From Acidimicrobiia bacterium (GTDB lineage Bacteria; Actinomycetota; Acidimicrobiia; Acidimicrobiales; Aldehydirespiratoraceae), in NCBI GenBank assembly GCA_022821685.1, contig JAJEDD010000041.1:105486-169485 (forward strand): a stretch of 64,000 nucleotides of DNA, given 5' to 3'. The notes under the pieces are model-generated. The model saw nothing but the letters and a program-made list of their open reading frames with translations. It did not search any database and was not told the DNA's origin. Position numbers and translations under genes: made by a program. Positions 1 through 8,077 of the stretch are shown one piece after another (position 1 is the first letter of the stretch; each line of letters opens with the position of its first letter).

Positions 1-124
1 CCTTGGCCTCGGTGGTGGTGATGCCCTCGGCCGCGATCAGCGACGCCACCAGGTTGGCCATCATCAGCTTCTGATGGCGGCTGCTGCCCCCGAAGCGGGC
101 ACCCTTGCGGGGACGGGCGGGCAT
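1..124 (-). CDS. rplQ: 50S ribosomal protein L17, N-terminal part
   Basis: This is the first 41 codons of ribosomal protein L17; the rest lies beyond the left edge. The start [15 protein letters not shown] followed by [10 protein letters not shown] is the conserved L17 N-terminus. L17 is a large-subunit protein and closes the alpha operon downstream of rpoA. The ATG is at 124, with GGTGGAGG a few bases upstream as the ribosome binding site. A 75-nt spacer separates it from rpoA and holds a strong hairpin and a mini-cistron. Confidence 0.93.
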   Translation of the reverse strand, partial: MPARPRKGARFGGSSRHQKLMMANLVASLIAAEGITTTEAK

Positions 125-125
125 G

Positions 126-200
126 TCAGCCTCCACCCCGCAGGGGCCGCGCCAGCGAGCCGCGGCCCCTGGACAGGTCGGTGAGGCCTCGGGCCGGCAC
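126..200 (-). CDS. possible 24-codon mini-cistron between rpoA and rplQ
   Basis: A GTG at 200 overlaps the last base of the rpoA stop (TAGTG). The frame runs 24 codons to a TGA one base before the rplQ ATG (TGACATG). It begins V/M-P-A-R-G, echoing the L17 start M-P-A-R-P. It may carry ribosomes across the spacer for translational coupling, or it may be a by-product of junction duplication. The frame also runs through the 141-171 hairpin, which would be melted by translating ribosomes. No homology is known to me; expression is unproven. Confidence 0.3.
   Translation of the reverse strand: MPARGLTDLSRGRGSLARPLRGGG
141..171 (-). promoter_or_regulatory. strong hairpin in the rpoA-rplQ spacer
   Basis: CAGGGGCCGCG (141-151) and CGCGGCCCCTG (161-171) form a perfect 11-bp stem with a 9-nt loop. 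There is no T run on either side, so it is unlikely to be a simple intrinsic terminator. An RNA-processing, pausing or attenuation element that tunes L17 relative to RpoA is the reasonable reading. Confidence 0.55.
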
Positions 201-1144
201 TAGTCCGCCGCTCCCCGCAGCGAAAGGCCCAACTCGTCGAGCTTGGCCACTACCTCGTCGAGGCTCTTGTCGCCGAAGTTGGTGATGGCCATCAGATCGT
301 CGCGGGTCTTGTCCAGCAACTCGTTGACCGTGTTGATCTGGGCCCGCTTGAGGCAGTTGCGGGGGCGCTCGGTGAGCTCGAGGTCGTCCACCATGAGCTC
401 GGCCTCGGCGTCGGCCTGGGTCAACGACATGATCTCGCCCAGCTCCAGGCCCCGGGGCTCGTCGCTCATCTCCTCGATCATCTGGATCAGGCTGCGCAGC
501 GTGGCCCCGGCCGAGGCCACCGCGTCGGTCGGGGAGATCGAACCGTCGGTCTCCACGTCGAGCATGAGCTGGTCGTAGTCGGTGGACTGCTCCACCCGGG
601 TGTCCTCCACGCTGAAGGCGACCCGGCGCACCGGCGAATAGATCGAATCGACGGGAATCACGCCGATGGCCGCGGCCAGCTCCTTGTTCTCCTCGGCCGA
701 CACATAGCCGCGGCCCCGGGCCACGGTGATGTCGAGGGACAGCCGGCCGGACTTGTTCAGCGTGGCGATCGGCGCCTCCGGGTTGAGGATCTCCACATCG
801 GAATGGCGTCCGATATCGCCGGCGGTGACGTCGGCGGGGCCGCGTGCGTCGAGCCGCAGCGTGACCGGCTCCTCGCTCTTCACCACCAGCACCAGATCCT
901 TGAGGTTCAAGATGATGTCGGTGACGTCCTCGGCCACGCCCGCAATAGTGGCGAACTCGTGCAGGGCGCCGTCGAAGCGGACCTGGGTGACGGCCGCGCC
1001 CGGAATGGACGACAGCAGCGTGCGCCGCAGCGAGTTGCCGAGCGTATGGCCGAAGCCGGGCTCGAGCGGACCGATCGCGAACCGCTGCCGATTGCCATCG
1101 GCCGGCTCGAGCACTTCGACGGTCGGACGCTGCATGACAAGCAT
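200..1144 (-). CDS. rpoA: DNA-directed RNA polymerase subunit alpha
   Basis: The 314-residue alpha subunit scaffolds RNA polymerase assembly and contacts activators and UP elements. The N-terminal dimerisation domain (about 1-230) includes the classic FGHTLGNSLRRTLLSSIPG motif. The C-terminal DNA-binding domain (about 245-310) carries helix-hairpin-helix residues such as NTVNELLDKT and NFGDKSLDEV. I chose the ATG at 1144 because GAGGAG lies a few bases upstream. An in-frame extension to 1171 adds nine non-conserved residues. The gene sits between rpsD and rplQ in the alpha operon. Confidence 0.97.
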   Translation of the reverse strand: MLVMQRPTVEVLEPADGNRQRFAIGPLEPGFGHTLGNSLRRTLLSSIPGAAVTQVRFDGALHEFATIAGVAEDVTDIILNLKDLVLVVKSEEPVTLRLDARGPADVTAGDIGRHSDVEILNPEAPIATLNKSGRLSLDITVARGRGYVSAEENKELAAAIGVIPVDSIYSPVRRVAFSVEDTRVEQSTDYDQLMLDVETDGSISPTDAVASAGATLRSLIQMIEEMSDEPRGLELGEIMSLTQADAEAELMVDDLELTERPRNCLKRAQINTVNELLDKTRDDLMAITNFGDKSLDEVVAKLDELGLSLRGAAD

Positions 1145-1206
1145 GGGGACTCCTCGACTCTGTTGCGTCAATAGGTTTCGACGACTCGATGCCGCCGGGG
1201 GACGGG

Positions 1207-1824
1207 CTACTTGGAGTACAGCTCGACGATGAGCTGCTCACGGATCGGCACGTCGATCTGCTCCCGCATGGGCAGCTCGCGCACCGTGGAGGTGAAGCTG
1301 TCGGCGCCGGGATCGATCCACGCGGGCGGGGTGCGGTCGAGCACGTCGACGTTCCACTGGAGGGTGGCCGAGTTGCGGATCTTGTCTCGCAATTCGACCA
1401 CGTCGCCCTTGCGCAGCCGGTAGCTGGGGATCGTCACCCGGGACCCGTTCACGTTGAGGTGGCCGTGGTTGACCAACTGGCGGGCCTGGGGACGGGTGGC
1501 GCCCCAGCCCATGCGGTAGACGAAGTTGTCGAGGCGCAGCTCCAGGAACCGCAGCATGTTCTCGCCGGTCACGCCCTGGCGGCGGCTGGCCTCGGCGAAC
1601 AGGTTGCGGAACTGGCGCTCGGTCAGCCCGTAGGTGTGGCGGGCCTTCTGCTTCTCCTGCATCTGCACCAGGAACTCCGACGCGGTGCTGCGCCGCCGCG
1701 ACCGGCCCCGGTCACCGGGCGGGTAGGGCCGACGGTCGAGGGCGAGCGCCTCGCCCTTGGTGCCCCAGATGTTGGTGTTGAGCCGGCGCGACACCCGCGC
1801 CTTCGGCCCCGTGTAACGCGACAC
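1207..1824 (-). CDS. rpsD: 30S ribosomal protein S4
   Basis: The 205-residue S4 binds 16S rRNA early in small-subunit assembly. It opens with VSRYTGPKARVSRRL. The S4 RNA-binding domain is near residues 95-160 (LELRLDNFVYRMGWG, QARQLVNHGHLNVNG). No CxxC zinc motif is present, so this is the C-minus form. The start is a GTG at 1824, immediately after a TGA that closes a 12-codon mini-cistron copying the S4 N-terminus. GGGAGG sits just upstream. Confidence 0.96.
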   Translation of the reverse strand: MSRYTGPKARVSRRLNTNIWGTKGEALALDRRPYPPGDRGRSRRRSTASEFLVQMQEKQKARHTYGLTERQFRNLFAEASRRQGVTGENMLRFLELRLDNFVYRMGWGATRPQARQLVNHGHLNVNGSRVTIPSYRLRKGDVVELRDKIRNSATLQWNVDVLDRTPPAWIDPGADSFTSTVRELPMREQIDVPIREQLIVELYSK

Positions 1825-1825
1825 T

Positions 1826-1864
1826 TCAGCCTCCCGTAGCCTTCGGCCCCGTATAGCGCGACAC
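1826..1864 (-). CDS. 12-codon mini-cistron copying the S4 N-terminus
   Basis: Two bases after the rpsK stop codon begins (TGAAGTG), a GTG opens the frame MSRYTGPKATGG and ends in TGA. One base later the true rpsD GTG starts with the same eight codons. The two copies (1836-1864 and 1797-1824) differ at few bases. The duplicated block contains its own GGGAGG, which serves rpsD. It looks like a tandem duplication of the rpsK-rpsD stop-start junction that keeps translational coupling. Whether the peptide is made is unknown. Confidence 0.45.
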   Translation of the reverse strand: MSRYTGPKATGG

Positions 1865-1865
1865 T

Positions 1866-2264
1866 TCAGACCCTTCTGCGCTTGGGCTGGCGACAGCCGT
1901 TGTGGGGAACCGGCGTGACGTCGGTGATGCCGGTCACGTCGATGCCGATGTTCTGGATCGACCGGATGGCGGTCTCGCGGCCCGACCCGGGCCCCTTGAC
2001 CTGCACGTCGACCTTGCGCAGGCCGTGCTCCATCGCCTTGCGGGCAGCCTGCTCGGCCGCCATCTGGGCCGCGAACGGGGTGGACTTGCGCGAGCCCTTG
2101 AAGCCGACGTTGCCCGCCGAGGCCCACGAGACCACGTTGCCCTGGAGGTCGGTGATGGTGATGACCGTGTTGTTGAACGAGCTCTTGATGTGGGCCACGC
2201 CGTGGGTCACGTTCTTGCGCTCGCGCTTGCGGGTGCGCCGCTTGTCCGAGGATGGTTTCGCCAT
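1866..2264 (-). CDS. rpsK: 30S ribosomal protein S11
   Basis: The 132-residue S11 lies in the platform of the small subunit near the E site. It shows the conserved [19 protein letters not shown] start and the basic C-terminus ending [11 protein letters not shown]. It follows rpsM after 37 nt. That gap contains a second AGAAGTAGG copy of the rpsM end, giving a five-codon GTG frame (MKAEK) that stops three bases before the rpsK ATG. Confidence 0.97.
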   Translation of the reverse strand: MAKPSSDKRRTRKRERKNVTHGVAHIKSSFNNTVITITDLQGNVVSWASAGNVGFKGSRKSTPFAAQMAAEQAARKAMEHGLRKVDVQVKGPGSGRETAIRSIQNIGIDVTGITDVTPVPHNGCRQPKRRRV

Positions 2265-2301
2265 TGCCTACTTCTCCGCCTTCACTGCCTCGCCCGCCGA
2301 C

Positions 2302-2679
2302 CTACTTCTTGACCTTCTTCTTGCCGGCCACGGTGCGCTTGGGGCCTTTGCGGGTGCGGGCGTTGGTGTGGGTCCTCTGACCCCGAACGGGCAGGCCGCG
2401 GCGGTGGCGCAAGCCCTGGTAGCAGCCGATCTCCATCTTGCGCTTGATGTCTTGGGACACCTCGCGCCGCAGGTCGCCCTCCACCCGCACGTTGCTGTCG
2501 ATGAAGCCCCGCAGCCTGGCCACCTCGTCGTCGGTGAGGTTGCGGACCCTGGTGTTGGGGTTGATCTCGGAGGCCTCGCAGATCTGCTGGGCGGTGCTGC
2601 GCCCGATCCCGAATATGTAGGTGAGCGACACCTCCACCCGCTTCTCGCGGGGAATGTCGACGCCGGAGATGCGGGCCAT
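2302..2679 (-). CDS. rpsM: 30S ribosomal protein S13
   Basis: The 125-residue S13 is in the 30S head and contacts tRNA and the 50S subunit. [20 protein letters not shown] and [15 protein letters not shown] are signature stretches, followed by the usual lysine-rich tail. The ATG at 2679 overlaps by one base the stop of the mini-cistron that fills the rpmJ-rpsM gap. Confidence 0.97.
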   Translation of the reverse strand: MARISGVDIPREKRVEVSLTYIFGIGRSTAQQICEASEINPNTRVRNLTDDEVARLRGFIDSNVRVEGDLRREVSQDIKRKMEIGCYQGLRHRRGLPVRGQRTHTNARTRKGPKRTVAGKKKVKK

Positions 2680-2759
2680 CAGCGCTGGCCCTCGAATGAG
2701 AGGACGACGATCGTGCCGACCATCTCAGCGGTGCCTCTCGAATGCGGGACGAGGACCAT
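2679..2759 (-). CDS. 26-codon mini-cistron between rpmJ and rpsM
   Basis: One base after the rpmJ stop (TGAGATG) an ATG opens a 26-codon frame whose TGA overlaps the rpsM ATG (TGATG). Internally GCTGAGATGGTC and ATTCGAG each occur twice, so the gap is built from imperfect direct repeats of the rpmJ end and the rpsM start. The frame begins MVLVPHSRG and ends FEGQR. It could be a bridging cistron for coupling. I recognise no family. Confidence 0.35.
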   Translation of the reverse strand: MVLVPHSRGTAEMVGTIVVLSFEGQR

Positions 2760-2760
2760 C

Positions 2761-2874
2761 TCAGCCCTGCCTTTGCTTGTGGCGAGCGTTGTCACAGATC
2801 ACCATGACGCGCCCGCGCCGACGGATGACCTTGCAGCGGTCGCAGATCTTCTTGACGCTGGGTCGGACCTTCAT
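2761..2874 (-). CDS. rpmJ: 50S ribosomal protein L36
   Basis: This small gene encodes 37 residues beginning [19 protein letters not shown]. Cys11, Cys14, Cys27 and His32 form the zinc site of the C+ type of L36. It lies 13 nt downstream of infA, as in most bacterial spc/alpha regions. Confidence 0.95.
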   Translation of the reverse strand: MKVRPSVKKICDRCKVIRRRGRVMVICDNARHKQRQG

Positions 2875-2887
2875 CGGCAGTTGATGC

Positions 2888-3112
2888 TCACTTGTAGCGA
2901 TAGGTGATTCGGCCCCGCTGGAGGTCGTACGGCGTCACCTCGACCTGGACGCGATCCCCGGGCAGTATCCGGATGTAGTGCATCCGCATTTTTCCCGAGA
3001 TGTGGGCCAACACGAAGTGCCCGTTCTCGAGCTCCACGCGGAACATGGCGTTGGGGAGGGACTCCGTGACGGTTCCCTCCAATACGATCGCATCCTCTTT
3101 CGGTTTCGGCAG
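2888..3112 (-). CDS. infA: translation initiation factor IF-1, probable CTG start
   Basis: IF-1 occupies the 30S A site during initiation. The OB fold is clear ([39 protein letters not shown]). The conserved N-terminus extends about ten residues upstream of the first ATG/GTG/TTG-type codon (TTG at 3082). In that extension the residues are (M)PKPKEDAIV, and the only codon correctly placed behind AGGAGGACAAACA is CTG at 3112. This gives 74 residues, normal for IF-1. If CTG is not used, the protein is a 64-residue truncation from TTG. No map gene lies between adk and infA; only a 122-nt spacer does. Confidence 0.9.
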   Translation of the reverse strand: MPKPKEDAIVLEGTVTESLPNAMFRVELENGHFVLAHISGKMRMHYIRILPGDRVQVEVTPYDLQRGRITYRYK

Positions 3113-3234
3113 TGTTTGTCCTCCTGCGGGATGAGCCCCGGTCGGCGCGCGTCAGCACCGGCCCAAGGCCAAACGGCAACGCTACCCGCACCCGAGAGGC
3201 CATCCAACCCGCCACATCGGACGCAGTGGGCAGA

Positions 3235-3807
3235 TCAGCCACGGGTGTGCTCGATGGCGGCCACCACCCGCTCGAAGACCTCGTCGGGCGAGCCGACGCC
3301 GTCTACGGCAGCCAGCAGCCCGCGCCCCTCGAACCAGTCGAGCAGCGGCGCGGTCTGCTCCTCGTAGAGCTCCAAGCGGCGCCCGATGGCCTCGGCGGTG
3401 TCGTCGGAGCGGCCCCGCCCCAGCATCCGGGCCGTGACCTCGGCGATGGGAACGTCGATGTTCAAGGCCACATCGAGGCGGTGGCCCAGCTCGCCCAGCA
3501 CTGCCTCCAGCGCGTCGGCCTGATCGGCAGTGCGGGGGTAGCCGTCGAGCAGCACCCCCGACTCGGCAACGTCGTCGCGGCCGAGGCGATCCCGCACGAT
3601 CCCGTTCATGATGTCGTCGCCCACCAGCCGGCCCGAGTCCATGATGGATTTGGCCTGCCGGCCCAGCTCGGTGCCCGCTGCCACCGCGGCCCGCAGGGCG
3701 TCGCCGGTGGAAAGGTGCACGCACCCGAACCGGGCGGTGAGGCGCTCCGACTGGGTTCCCTTCCCCGAGCCCTGCCGGCCCAGGATCACCATGCGCAAAG
3801 CAGCCAT
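3235..3807 (-). CDS. adk: adenylate kinase, short form
   Basis: The 190-residue enzyme interconverts ATP plus AMP with two ADP. The P-loop is GRQGSGKGTQ (residues 10-19), unusual in having R-Q where GPP or GAP is common. STGDALRAAV and LLDGYPRT (AMP-binding Asp-Gly-Tyr/Phe-Pro-Arg) are conserved. The short GRGRSDDT stretch replaces the long LID, typical of the short actinobacterial kinases. It is six bases downstream of secY. Confidence 0.95.
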   Translation of the reverse strand: MAALRMVILGRQGSGKGTQSERLTARFGCVHLSTGDALRAAVAAGTELGRQAKSIMDSGRLVGDDIMNGIVRDRLGRDDVAESGVLLDGYPRTADQADALEAVLGELGHRLDVALNIDVPIAEVTARMLGRGRSDDTAEAIGRRLELYEEQTAPLLDWFEGRGLLAAVDGVGSPDEVFERVVAAIEHTRG

Positions 3808-3813
3808 CGAGAA

Positions 3814-5142
3814 TTACTTCAGGAAGCCTTCGTAGTTTCTCATCATGAGCTGGCTGTCGATCTGCTTCATGGTCTCGAGGGCCACGCCGGTGGCGATCAG
3901 CAGCGAGATGCCCCCGTACAGCAGCCCGCTGGCCCCGCCGCCGAGGCCCGCGCTCAGGTCGCTGTCGAGGAACACCACATAGAGGATGGACGGAACCAGC
4001 GCCACCGCGGCAATGAACAGCGAGCCCGGAAGGGTGATGCGCGACAGGATCTTGGCCAGGTAGCGCTCGGTCTGGATTCCGGGGCGGATCCCCGGAATGA
4101 AGCCGCCCTGCTTGCGGATGGTGTCGGCCTGCTTCACCGGGTCGAAGGTGATGGCGGTGTAGAAGTAGGCGAACCCGATGATCATCAAGCCGAAGGTGAC
4201 CAGGTACACCGGGCTGGTCGGGTAGGTGAGGTGATCGTTGACGAAGTCCCGGATCGCCCCGCCGATGCCGCCGTCGGGCATGGCCGCGCCGATCAGCGTG
4301 GGCAGGTACAGCACAGAGCTGGCGAAGATGATCGGGATCACGCCCGACTGGTTGACCTTGAGCGGGATGTAGGTGCTCTGGCCGCCGTACATGCGCCGTC
4401 CCACCACCCGCTTGGCGAACTGCACCGGAATGCGGCGCTGGCCCTGCTCCACGAACACGATGCACACCAGCAGGGTCACCGCCACCACGATGAAGCCGAT
4501 CAGGGCGTCCACCCCGTTGTTGGCGTGGACCGCGGTGAGCTGGGCCGGCAGGGTCGACACCACGCTGGTGAAGATCAGCAGCGACATGCCGTTGCCGATG
4601 CCACGCTGGGTGATCAGCTCCCCCATCCACATCAGCAGGGCGGTGCCGGTGGTGAGCGTCAACACCACCACGAACACGGCCCACACCGTGAAGTTGGGCA
4701 GCAGGTCGATCCCGCCCACCAGCGCGCCGCTGTGGAACAAGAAGGCGAAGCTGGTCGACTGCAGCAGGGCGATGCCGACGGTGAGATAGCGGGTCCACTG
4801 GGTGATCTTGCGCTGGCCCACCGCGCCCTGCTGCTGCCACTGCTCGATGCGAGGGATCACCACCCCCAGGATCTGCATGATGATCGAGGCGGTGATGTAG
4901 GGCATGATCCCCAGCGCGAAGATGGCGAACTGGGTGAGCGCGCCGCCCGAGAACAGCTGCACGAACCCGAGGATCCCGCCCGAGGTGTTGGCCTGGTCGC
5001 GCAGCAGCTGCACCGCGTCGGTGTCCACGTAGGGGGCGGGGATGAAGGCGCCGAGCCGGTAGATGCCCAGGATGAACAGCGTGAAGAGGATCTTGTTGCG
5101 CAGATCCGGGATGCGGAACATGTTGAGCACGCGGTTCAGCAT
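3814..5142 (-). CDS. secY: preprotein translocase subunit SecY
   Basis: The 442-residue channel subunit has about ten membrane segments. The start MLNRVLNMFRIPDLRNKILF and the loop around RIPVQFAKRVVGRRMYGGQST are typical of SecY. It works with SecE (encoded here at 47886-48182) and SecG at the inner membrane. A 15-codon ATG frame (5183 to 5136) fills the rplO-secY gap and ends by overlapping the secY start (ATGCTGA). Confidence 0.97.
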   Translation of the reverse strand: MLNRVLNMFRIPDLRNKILFTLFILGIYRLGAFIPAPYVDTDAVQLLRDQANTSGGILGFVQLFSGGALTQFAIFALGIMPYITASIIMQILGVVIPRIEQWQQQGAVGQRKITQWTRYLTVGIALLQSTSFAFLFHSGALVGGIDLLPNFTVWAVFVVVLTLTTGTALLMWMGELITQRGIGNGMSLLIFTSVVSTLPAQLTAVHANNGVDALIGFIVVAVTLLVCIVFVEQGQRRIPVQFAKRVVGRRMYGGQSTYIPLKVNQSGVIPIIFASSVLYLPTLIGAAMPDGGIGGAIRDFVNDHLTYPTSPVYLVTFGLMIIGFAYFYTAITFDPVKQADTIRKQGGFIPGIRPGIQTERYLAKILSRITLPGSLFIAAVALVPSILYVVFLDSDLSAGLGGGASGLLYGGISLLIATGVALETMKQIDSQLMMRNYEGFLK

Positions 5143-5193
5143 GCTGGCCTCCCGGATTTCGGCAACGGCGCGGCGATCCTCATGGGGCGGCCT

Positions 5194-5697
5194 CTAGCGG
5201 TTGGTGTGCTGGTTGTAGCTGCCGTGGGGCGGCCGGCGGTCGCCCCATGGCTTGGGGATGATCTCGACGCTGCCGCCCGCGGCGGCGATGGCCTCGGCCG
5301 CGGCGGCCGACACGGCGTGGGCCTTCACCTGCACCGCCCGGTTGAGCTCGCCTCGGCCCAGCACCTTCACCAGCGCCTTCTTGGAGACGAGGCCCCGCTC
5401 GCGCAGCGTGTCGGGCGACACCTCGTCGAGGCCGGTCTCGGAGATGGTGTCGAGGTTGATGGGCTGGTACTCCACCCGGAACGGGTTGGTGAACCCCCGC
5501 CACTTGGGGACGCGGCGCAGCAGCGGCATCTGGCCGCCCTCGAAGCCGACGGGCACCTTGCTGCGGGCCTTCTGACCCTTCATGCCGCGGCCCGCGGTCT
5601 TGCCGCCGCGGCCGGCGATGCCCCGGGCCACCCGCTTGCGCCGCCGGCGCGACCCCGGCGCGGACCGCAGATCGTGGAGCTTCGTCTGCTCGGTCAT
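5194..5697 (-). CDS. rplO: 50S ribosomal protein L15
   Basis: The 167-residue L15 starts [23 protein letters not shown]. It has the glycine/arginine-rich region [20 protein letters not shown] and [18 protein letters not shown], diagnostic of L15. Its start overlaps the rpmD stop by four bases (ATGA). Confidence 0.96.
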   Translation of the reverse strand: MTEQTKLHDLRSAPGSRRRRKRVARGIAGRGGKTAGRGMKGQKARSKVPVGFEGGQMPLLRRVPKWRGFTNPFRVEYQPINLDTISETGLDEVSPDTLRERGLVSKKALVKVLGRGELNRAVQVKAHAVSAAAAEAIAAAGGSVEIIPKPWGDRRPPHGSYNQHTNR

Positions 5698-5882
5698 CGG
5701 TCCATCTCCTCAACCGAAACCAGGTGCGGAACCCGTTGGATCATGCCGCGGATCTCGGGGCGGTCGGGCAGGGTGTTGCTGCGGCCGATCCGTCCCAAGC
5801 CGAGGGCCCGAAGCGTACCCCGCTGCTTGGGCTTGGTCCCGATGGCGGAGCGGACCTGGGTCACCCTGATCGACGCAGCCAT
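5694..5882 (-). CDS. rpmD: 50S ribosomal protein L30
   Basis: This 62-residue protein contains [20 protein letters not shown] followed by [19 protein letters not shown], the L30 signature. It overlaps rplO by four bases, and its ATG shares one base with the rpsE stop, so the three genes are translationally coupled. Confidence 0.95.
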   Translation of the reverse strand: MAASIRVTQVRSAIGTKPKQRGTLRALGLGRIGRSNTLPDRPEIRGMIQRVPHLVSVEEMDR

Positions 5883-6466
5883 CACTCGTCCTCCGCCTCG
5901 GCCACCCGCTGGGCCGCCGCGGCCCGGTCGATGCGGGTGGTCTGGTATGCGTCCCACAGACCCTTGGGCAGGAAGTCGTCGGGGGGAAGGCCCCGCAGAC
6001 GGGCCACCTCGTCGGGGCGGCGCAGCCCCTGCAGCCCGCTGATGGTGGCTCGGGCGACGTTGATGTGGTTGGGCGAGCCCAGCGACTTGCACAGCACGTC
6101 GCCGATGCCGGCCTCCTCAAGAATGGCCCGGGCCGCGCCGCCGGCGATCACGCCGGTGCCGGGAGCGGCCGGCTTGAGCAGCACCCGCCCCGCGCCGGTG
6201 GTGCCGATCACCGGGTGCATGATGGTGCTGCCCGCCATCGGCACCTCGAAGACGTTGCGCCTGGCCTCCTCGGTGCCCTTCTGGATGGCCAGGGGCACCT
6301 CCTTGGCCTTGCCGTAGCCGAGACCGACCCGGCCCGCGCCGTCGCCGATCACCACCAGGGCGGTGAACGAGAACCGGCGCCCGCCCTTGACCACCTTGGC
6401 CACCCGGTTGATGTTGATCACCCGCGACTCCCGCAGCGGCGGACCACTCGTGCGCTCGTCACTCAT
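5882..6466 (-). CDS. rpsE: 30S ribosomal protein S5
   Basis: The 194-residue S5 has the double-stranded RNA-binding-like N-domain ([19 protein letters not shown]) and the C-domain ([29 protein letters not shown]). It helps control decoding accuracy. The start at ATG 6466 (MSDERTSG) fits family length. A longer open frame to 6610 overlaps rplR out of frame and is rejected. Confidence 0.96.
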   Translation of the reverse strand: MSDERTSGPPLRESRVININRVAKVVKGGRRFSFTALVVIGDGAGRVGLGYGKAKEVPLAIQKGTEEARRNVFEVPMAGSTIMHPVIGTTGAGRVLLKPAAPGTGVIAGGAARAILEEAGIGDVLCKSLGSPNHINVARATISGLQGLRRPDEVARLRGLPPDDFLPKGLWDAYQTTRIDRAAAAQRVAEAEDE

Positions 6467-6504
6467 TGCAGCACCAATCCTGCCACTGAGAGCTTCCCAC
6501 TCAT
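6463..6504 (-). CDS. 13-codon mini-cistron between rplR and rpsE
   Basis: Two bases after the rplR stop an ATG opens [13 protein letters not shown], ending in a TGA that overlaps the rpsE start by four bases (ATGA). Its first bases ATGAGTGGGAAGC closely match the rpsE start ATGAGTGACGAGC. This again suggests a duplicated start region. Translation is unproven. Confidence 0.3.
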   Translation of the reverse strand: MSGKLSVAGLVLQ

Positions 6505-6506
6505 CC

Positions 6507-6872
6507 TCAGAACTCCAATCCAGCCGCGCGAGCGGCGTTGGCCAGCTCGGCCACCCTGCCGTGGTACTTGTAGCCGCCCCGGTCGAACACCGCGGCGGTG
6601 ATCCCCGCATCGAGGGCCCGCTGCGCGATCAGCGCGCCCACGGCTCGGGCCGCGGCCACGTTGCCTCCCGGCGCCGAGCGCAGGTCCGCCTCCAGGGTCG
6701 AGGCCGACGCCACGGTGACGCCGCCGAGGTCGTCGATGAGCTGGACCGAGATGTGGCGGCTCGAGCGGAACACCGACAGCCGCGGCCGCTGGGCCGTCCC
6801 CTGCACCTTCTTGCGGACGCGCCGGTGGCGGCGGATGCGTCCCTCCCGGCGCTTGCGGGCCTGATCGACCAT
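6507..6872 (-). CDS. rplR: 50S ribosomal protein L18
   Basis: The 121-residue L18 binds 5S r[24 protein letters not shown] and the end [20 protein letters not shown] are diagnostic. I chose ATG 6872; a TTG three codons upstream is less likely. The 54-nt gap after rplF contains a seven-codon frame (MTESDGW) ending two bases before this start. Confidence 0.95.
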   Translation of the reverse strand: MVDQARKRREGRIRRHRRVRKKVQGTAQRPRLSVFRSSRHISVQLIDDLGGVTVASASTLEADLRSAPGGNVAAARAVGALIAQRALDAGITAAVFDRGGYKYHGRVAELANAARAAGLEF

Positions 6873-6926
6873 GACTACCAACCGTCGCTTTCGGTCATCG
6901 CTGCGGAACCTGAACTGCCTGGACCA

Positions 6927-7466
6927 CTACTTCGCGGCCTTGCCGGCCTTGCGCTTGACCCGCTCGTCGGCGTAGCGGATCCCCTTGCCCTTGTAAGGCT
7001 CGGGCGGGCGCCACTTCCTGATGTCGGCCGCCACCTGGCCCACGAGCTGCTTGTCGATGCCCTTGACGAGGATCTGGGTGCGCTGGGGCACCTCGAACTC
7101 CACGCCGTCGGGCGCCGTGATCTGCACGGTGTGGCTGAAGCCCAGCGCCAGCTCCAGCGACGTCGGGGTGGACTCGGCCACCCGGTAGCCCACGCCCTGG
7201 ATGCGCAGCTCCTTGCTGAAGCCCTCGCTCACCCCGGTCACCATGTTCTGCACCAGGCTCCGGGTGAGTCCGTGCAGCGACCGGCTCTGAGCGCTGTCGT
7301 CGCCGCGCTCGACGAGCAGAACGCCGTCGTCGGCCCGCACGCTGATGTCGCCGGGCAGGTCCCGGCGCAGCGTGCCCCTGGCGCCGGTCACCACCACGGT
7401 GCGGCCCTCCACGGCCACGTCCACGCCACTGGGCACGGCGATCGGAGAGTTCCCTACGCGACTCAT
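6927..7466 (-). CDS. rplF: 50S ribosomal protein L6
   Basis: The 179-residue L6 has two similar folds. The start is MSRVGNSPIAVPSGVDV and the C-terminal signature is the stretch WRPPEPYKGKGIRY. It lies near the sarcin-ricin loop and EF-G site. Its start is one base from the rpsH stop. Confidence 0.97.
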   Translation of the reverse strand: MSRVGNSPIAVPSGVDVAVEGRTVVVTGARGTLRRDLPGDISVRADDGVLLVERGDDSAQSRSLHGLTRSLVQNMVTGVSEGFSKELRIQGVGYRVAESTPTSLELALGFSHTVQITAPDGVEFEVPQRTQILVKGIDKQLVGQVAADIRKWRPPEPYKGKGIRYADERVKRKAGKAAK

Positions 7467-7467
7467 G

Positions 7468-7872
7468 TCACCACACGTAGCAGAGGATCTCGCCGCCCAT
7501 GCGGTTTCTCCTCGCCTCTCGGTCGCTCATCAGACCCTTGTTGGTGGACACCACCGCCACCCCGAGCCCGCCCTGCACCCGGGGAATCTGGTCGCGCTTG
7601 CGGTAGATGCGCAGGCCCGGCTTGGAGATGCGCCGCAGCCCCCGGATGACGCGGTCGCGCTCGGGCGAGTACTTCATCTCGATGGTGAGGGTCTTGCCCG
7701 GCCGGGGCGCGTTGTCGCTCTCGGCGAAGGACGCGATGTAGCCCTCCCGCTGAAGCACCTCGGCCAGGGCCAGCTTGCGCTTCGACGACGGCATCGAGAC
7801 CTCGTCGTGCATGGCCACGTTGGCGTTGCGGATGCGGGTCAGCATGTCTGCGATCGGATCGGTCATCGTCAT
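7468..7872 (-). CDS. rpsH: 30S ribosomal protein S8
   Basis: The 134-residue S8 opens [18 protein letters not shown] and ends [29 protein letters not shown] is the conserved C-terminal block. In many bacteria S8 represses the spc operon by binding its mRNA near rplE. I did not identify that mimic here. Confidence 0.97.
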   Translation of the reverse strand: MTMTDPIADMLTRIRNANVAMHDEVSMPSSKRKLALAEVLQREGYIASFAESDNAPRPGKTLTIEMKYSPERDRVIRGLRRISKPGLRIYRKRDQIPRVQGGLGVAVVSTNKGLMSDREARRNRMGGEILCYVW

Positions 7873-7887
7873 TGCTGTGTCACCTCG

Positions 7888-8073
7888 TCACCAGCTCGCC
7901 TTCTTCACGCCGGGAAGCTCCCCGGCGTGGGCCAGGTCGCGCAGGCAGATGCGACACAGGCTGAACTTCCTGTACACCGAGCGGGGACGGCCGCACACGC
8001 GGCACCGCGTGTAGGCCCGCACCTTGAACTTGGGGGTGCGCTGCTGCTTCTCCCTCAGAGCCTTCTTGGCCAT
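7888..8073 (-). CDS. rpsN: 30S ribosomal protein S14 type Z
   Basis: This 61-residue short S14 has two CxxC pairs (CRVC and CRIC, about residues 24-43) that bind zinc. It begins [20 protein letters not shown]. It sits four bases after rplE. Confidence 0.96.
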   Translation of the reverse strand: MAKKALREKQQRTPKFKVRAYTRCRVCGRPRSVYRKFSLCRICLRDLAHAGELPGVKKASW

Positions 8074-8077
8074 CGCT

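Noticed and set aside
3113-3234. A map (methionine aminopeptidase) gene between adk and infA
   Set aside because: Only 122 bases are available and no such motif is present.
3112-6042. A 976-codon plus-strand open frame opposite adk-secY-rplO-rpmD
   Set aside because: It is antisense to five well-conserved genes, is His/Gly/Ala-rich without any domain, and reflects GC-rich third-position bias.
5882-6610. A 48-residue N-terminal extension of S5
   Set aside because: It overlaps the end of rplR out of frame; MSDERTSG at 6466 gives normal S5 length.
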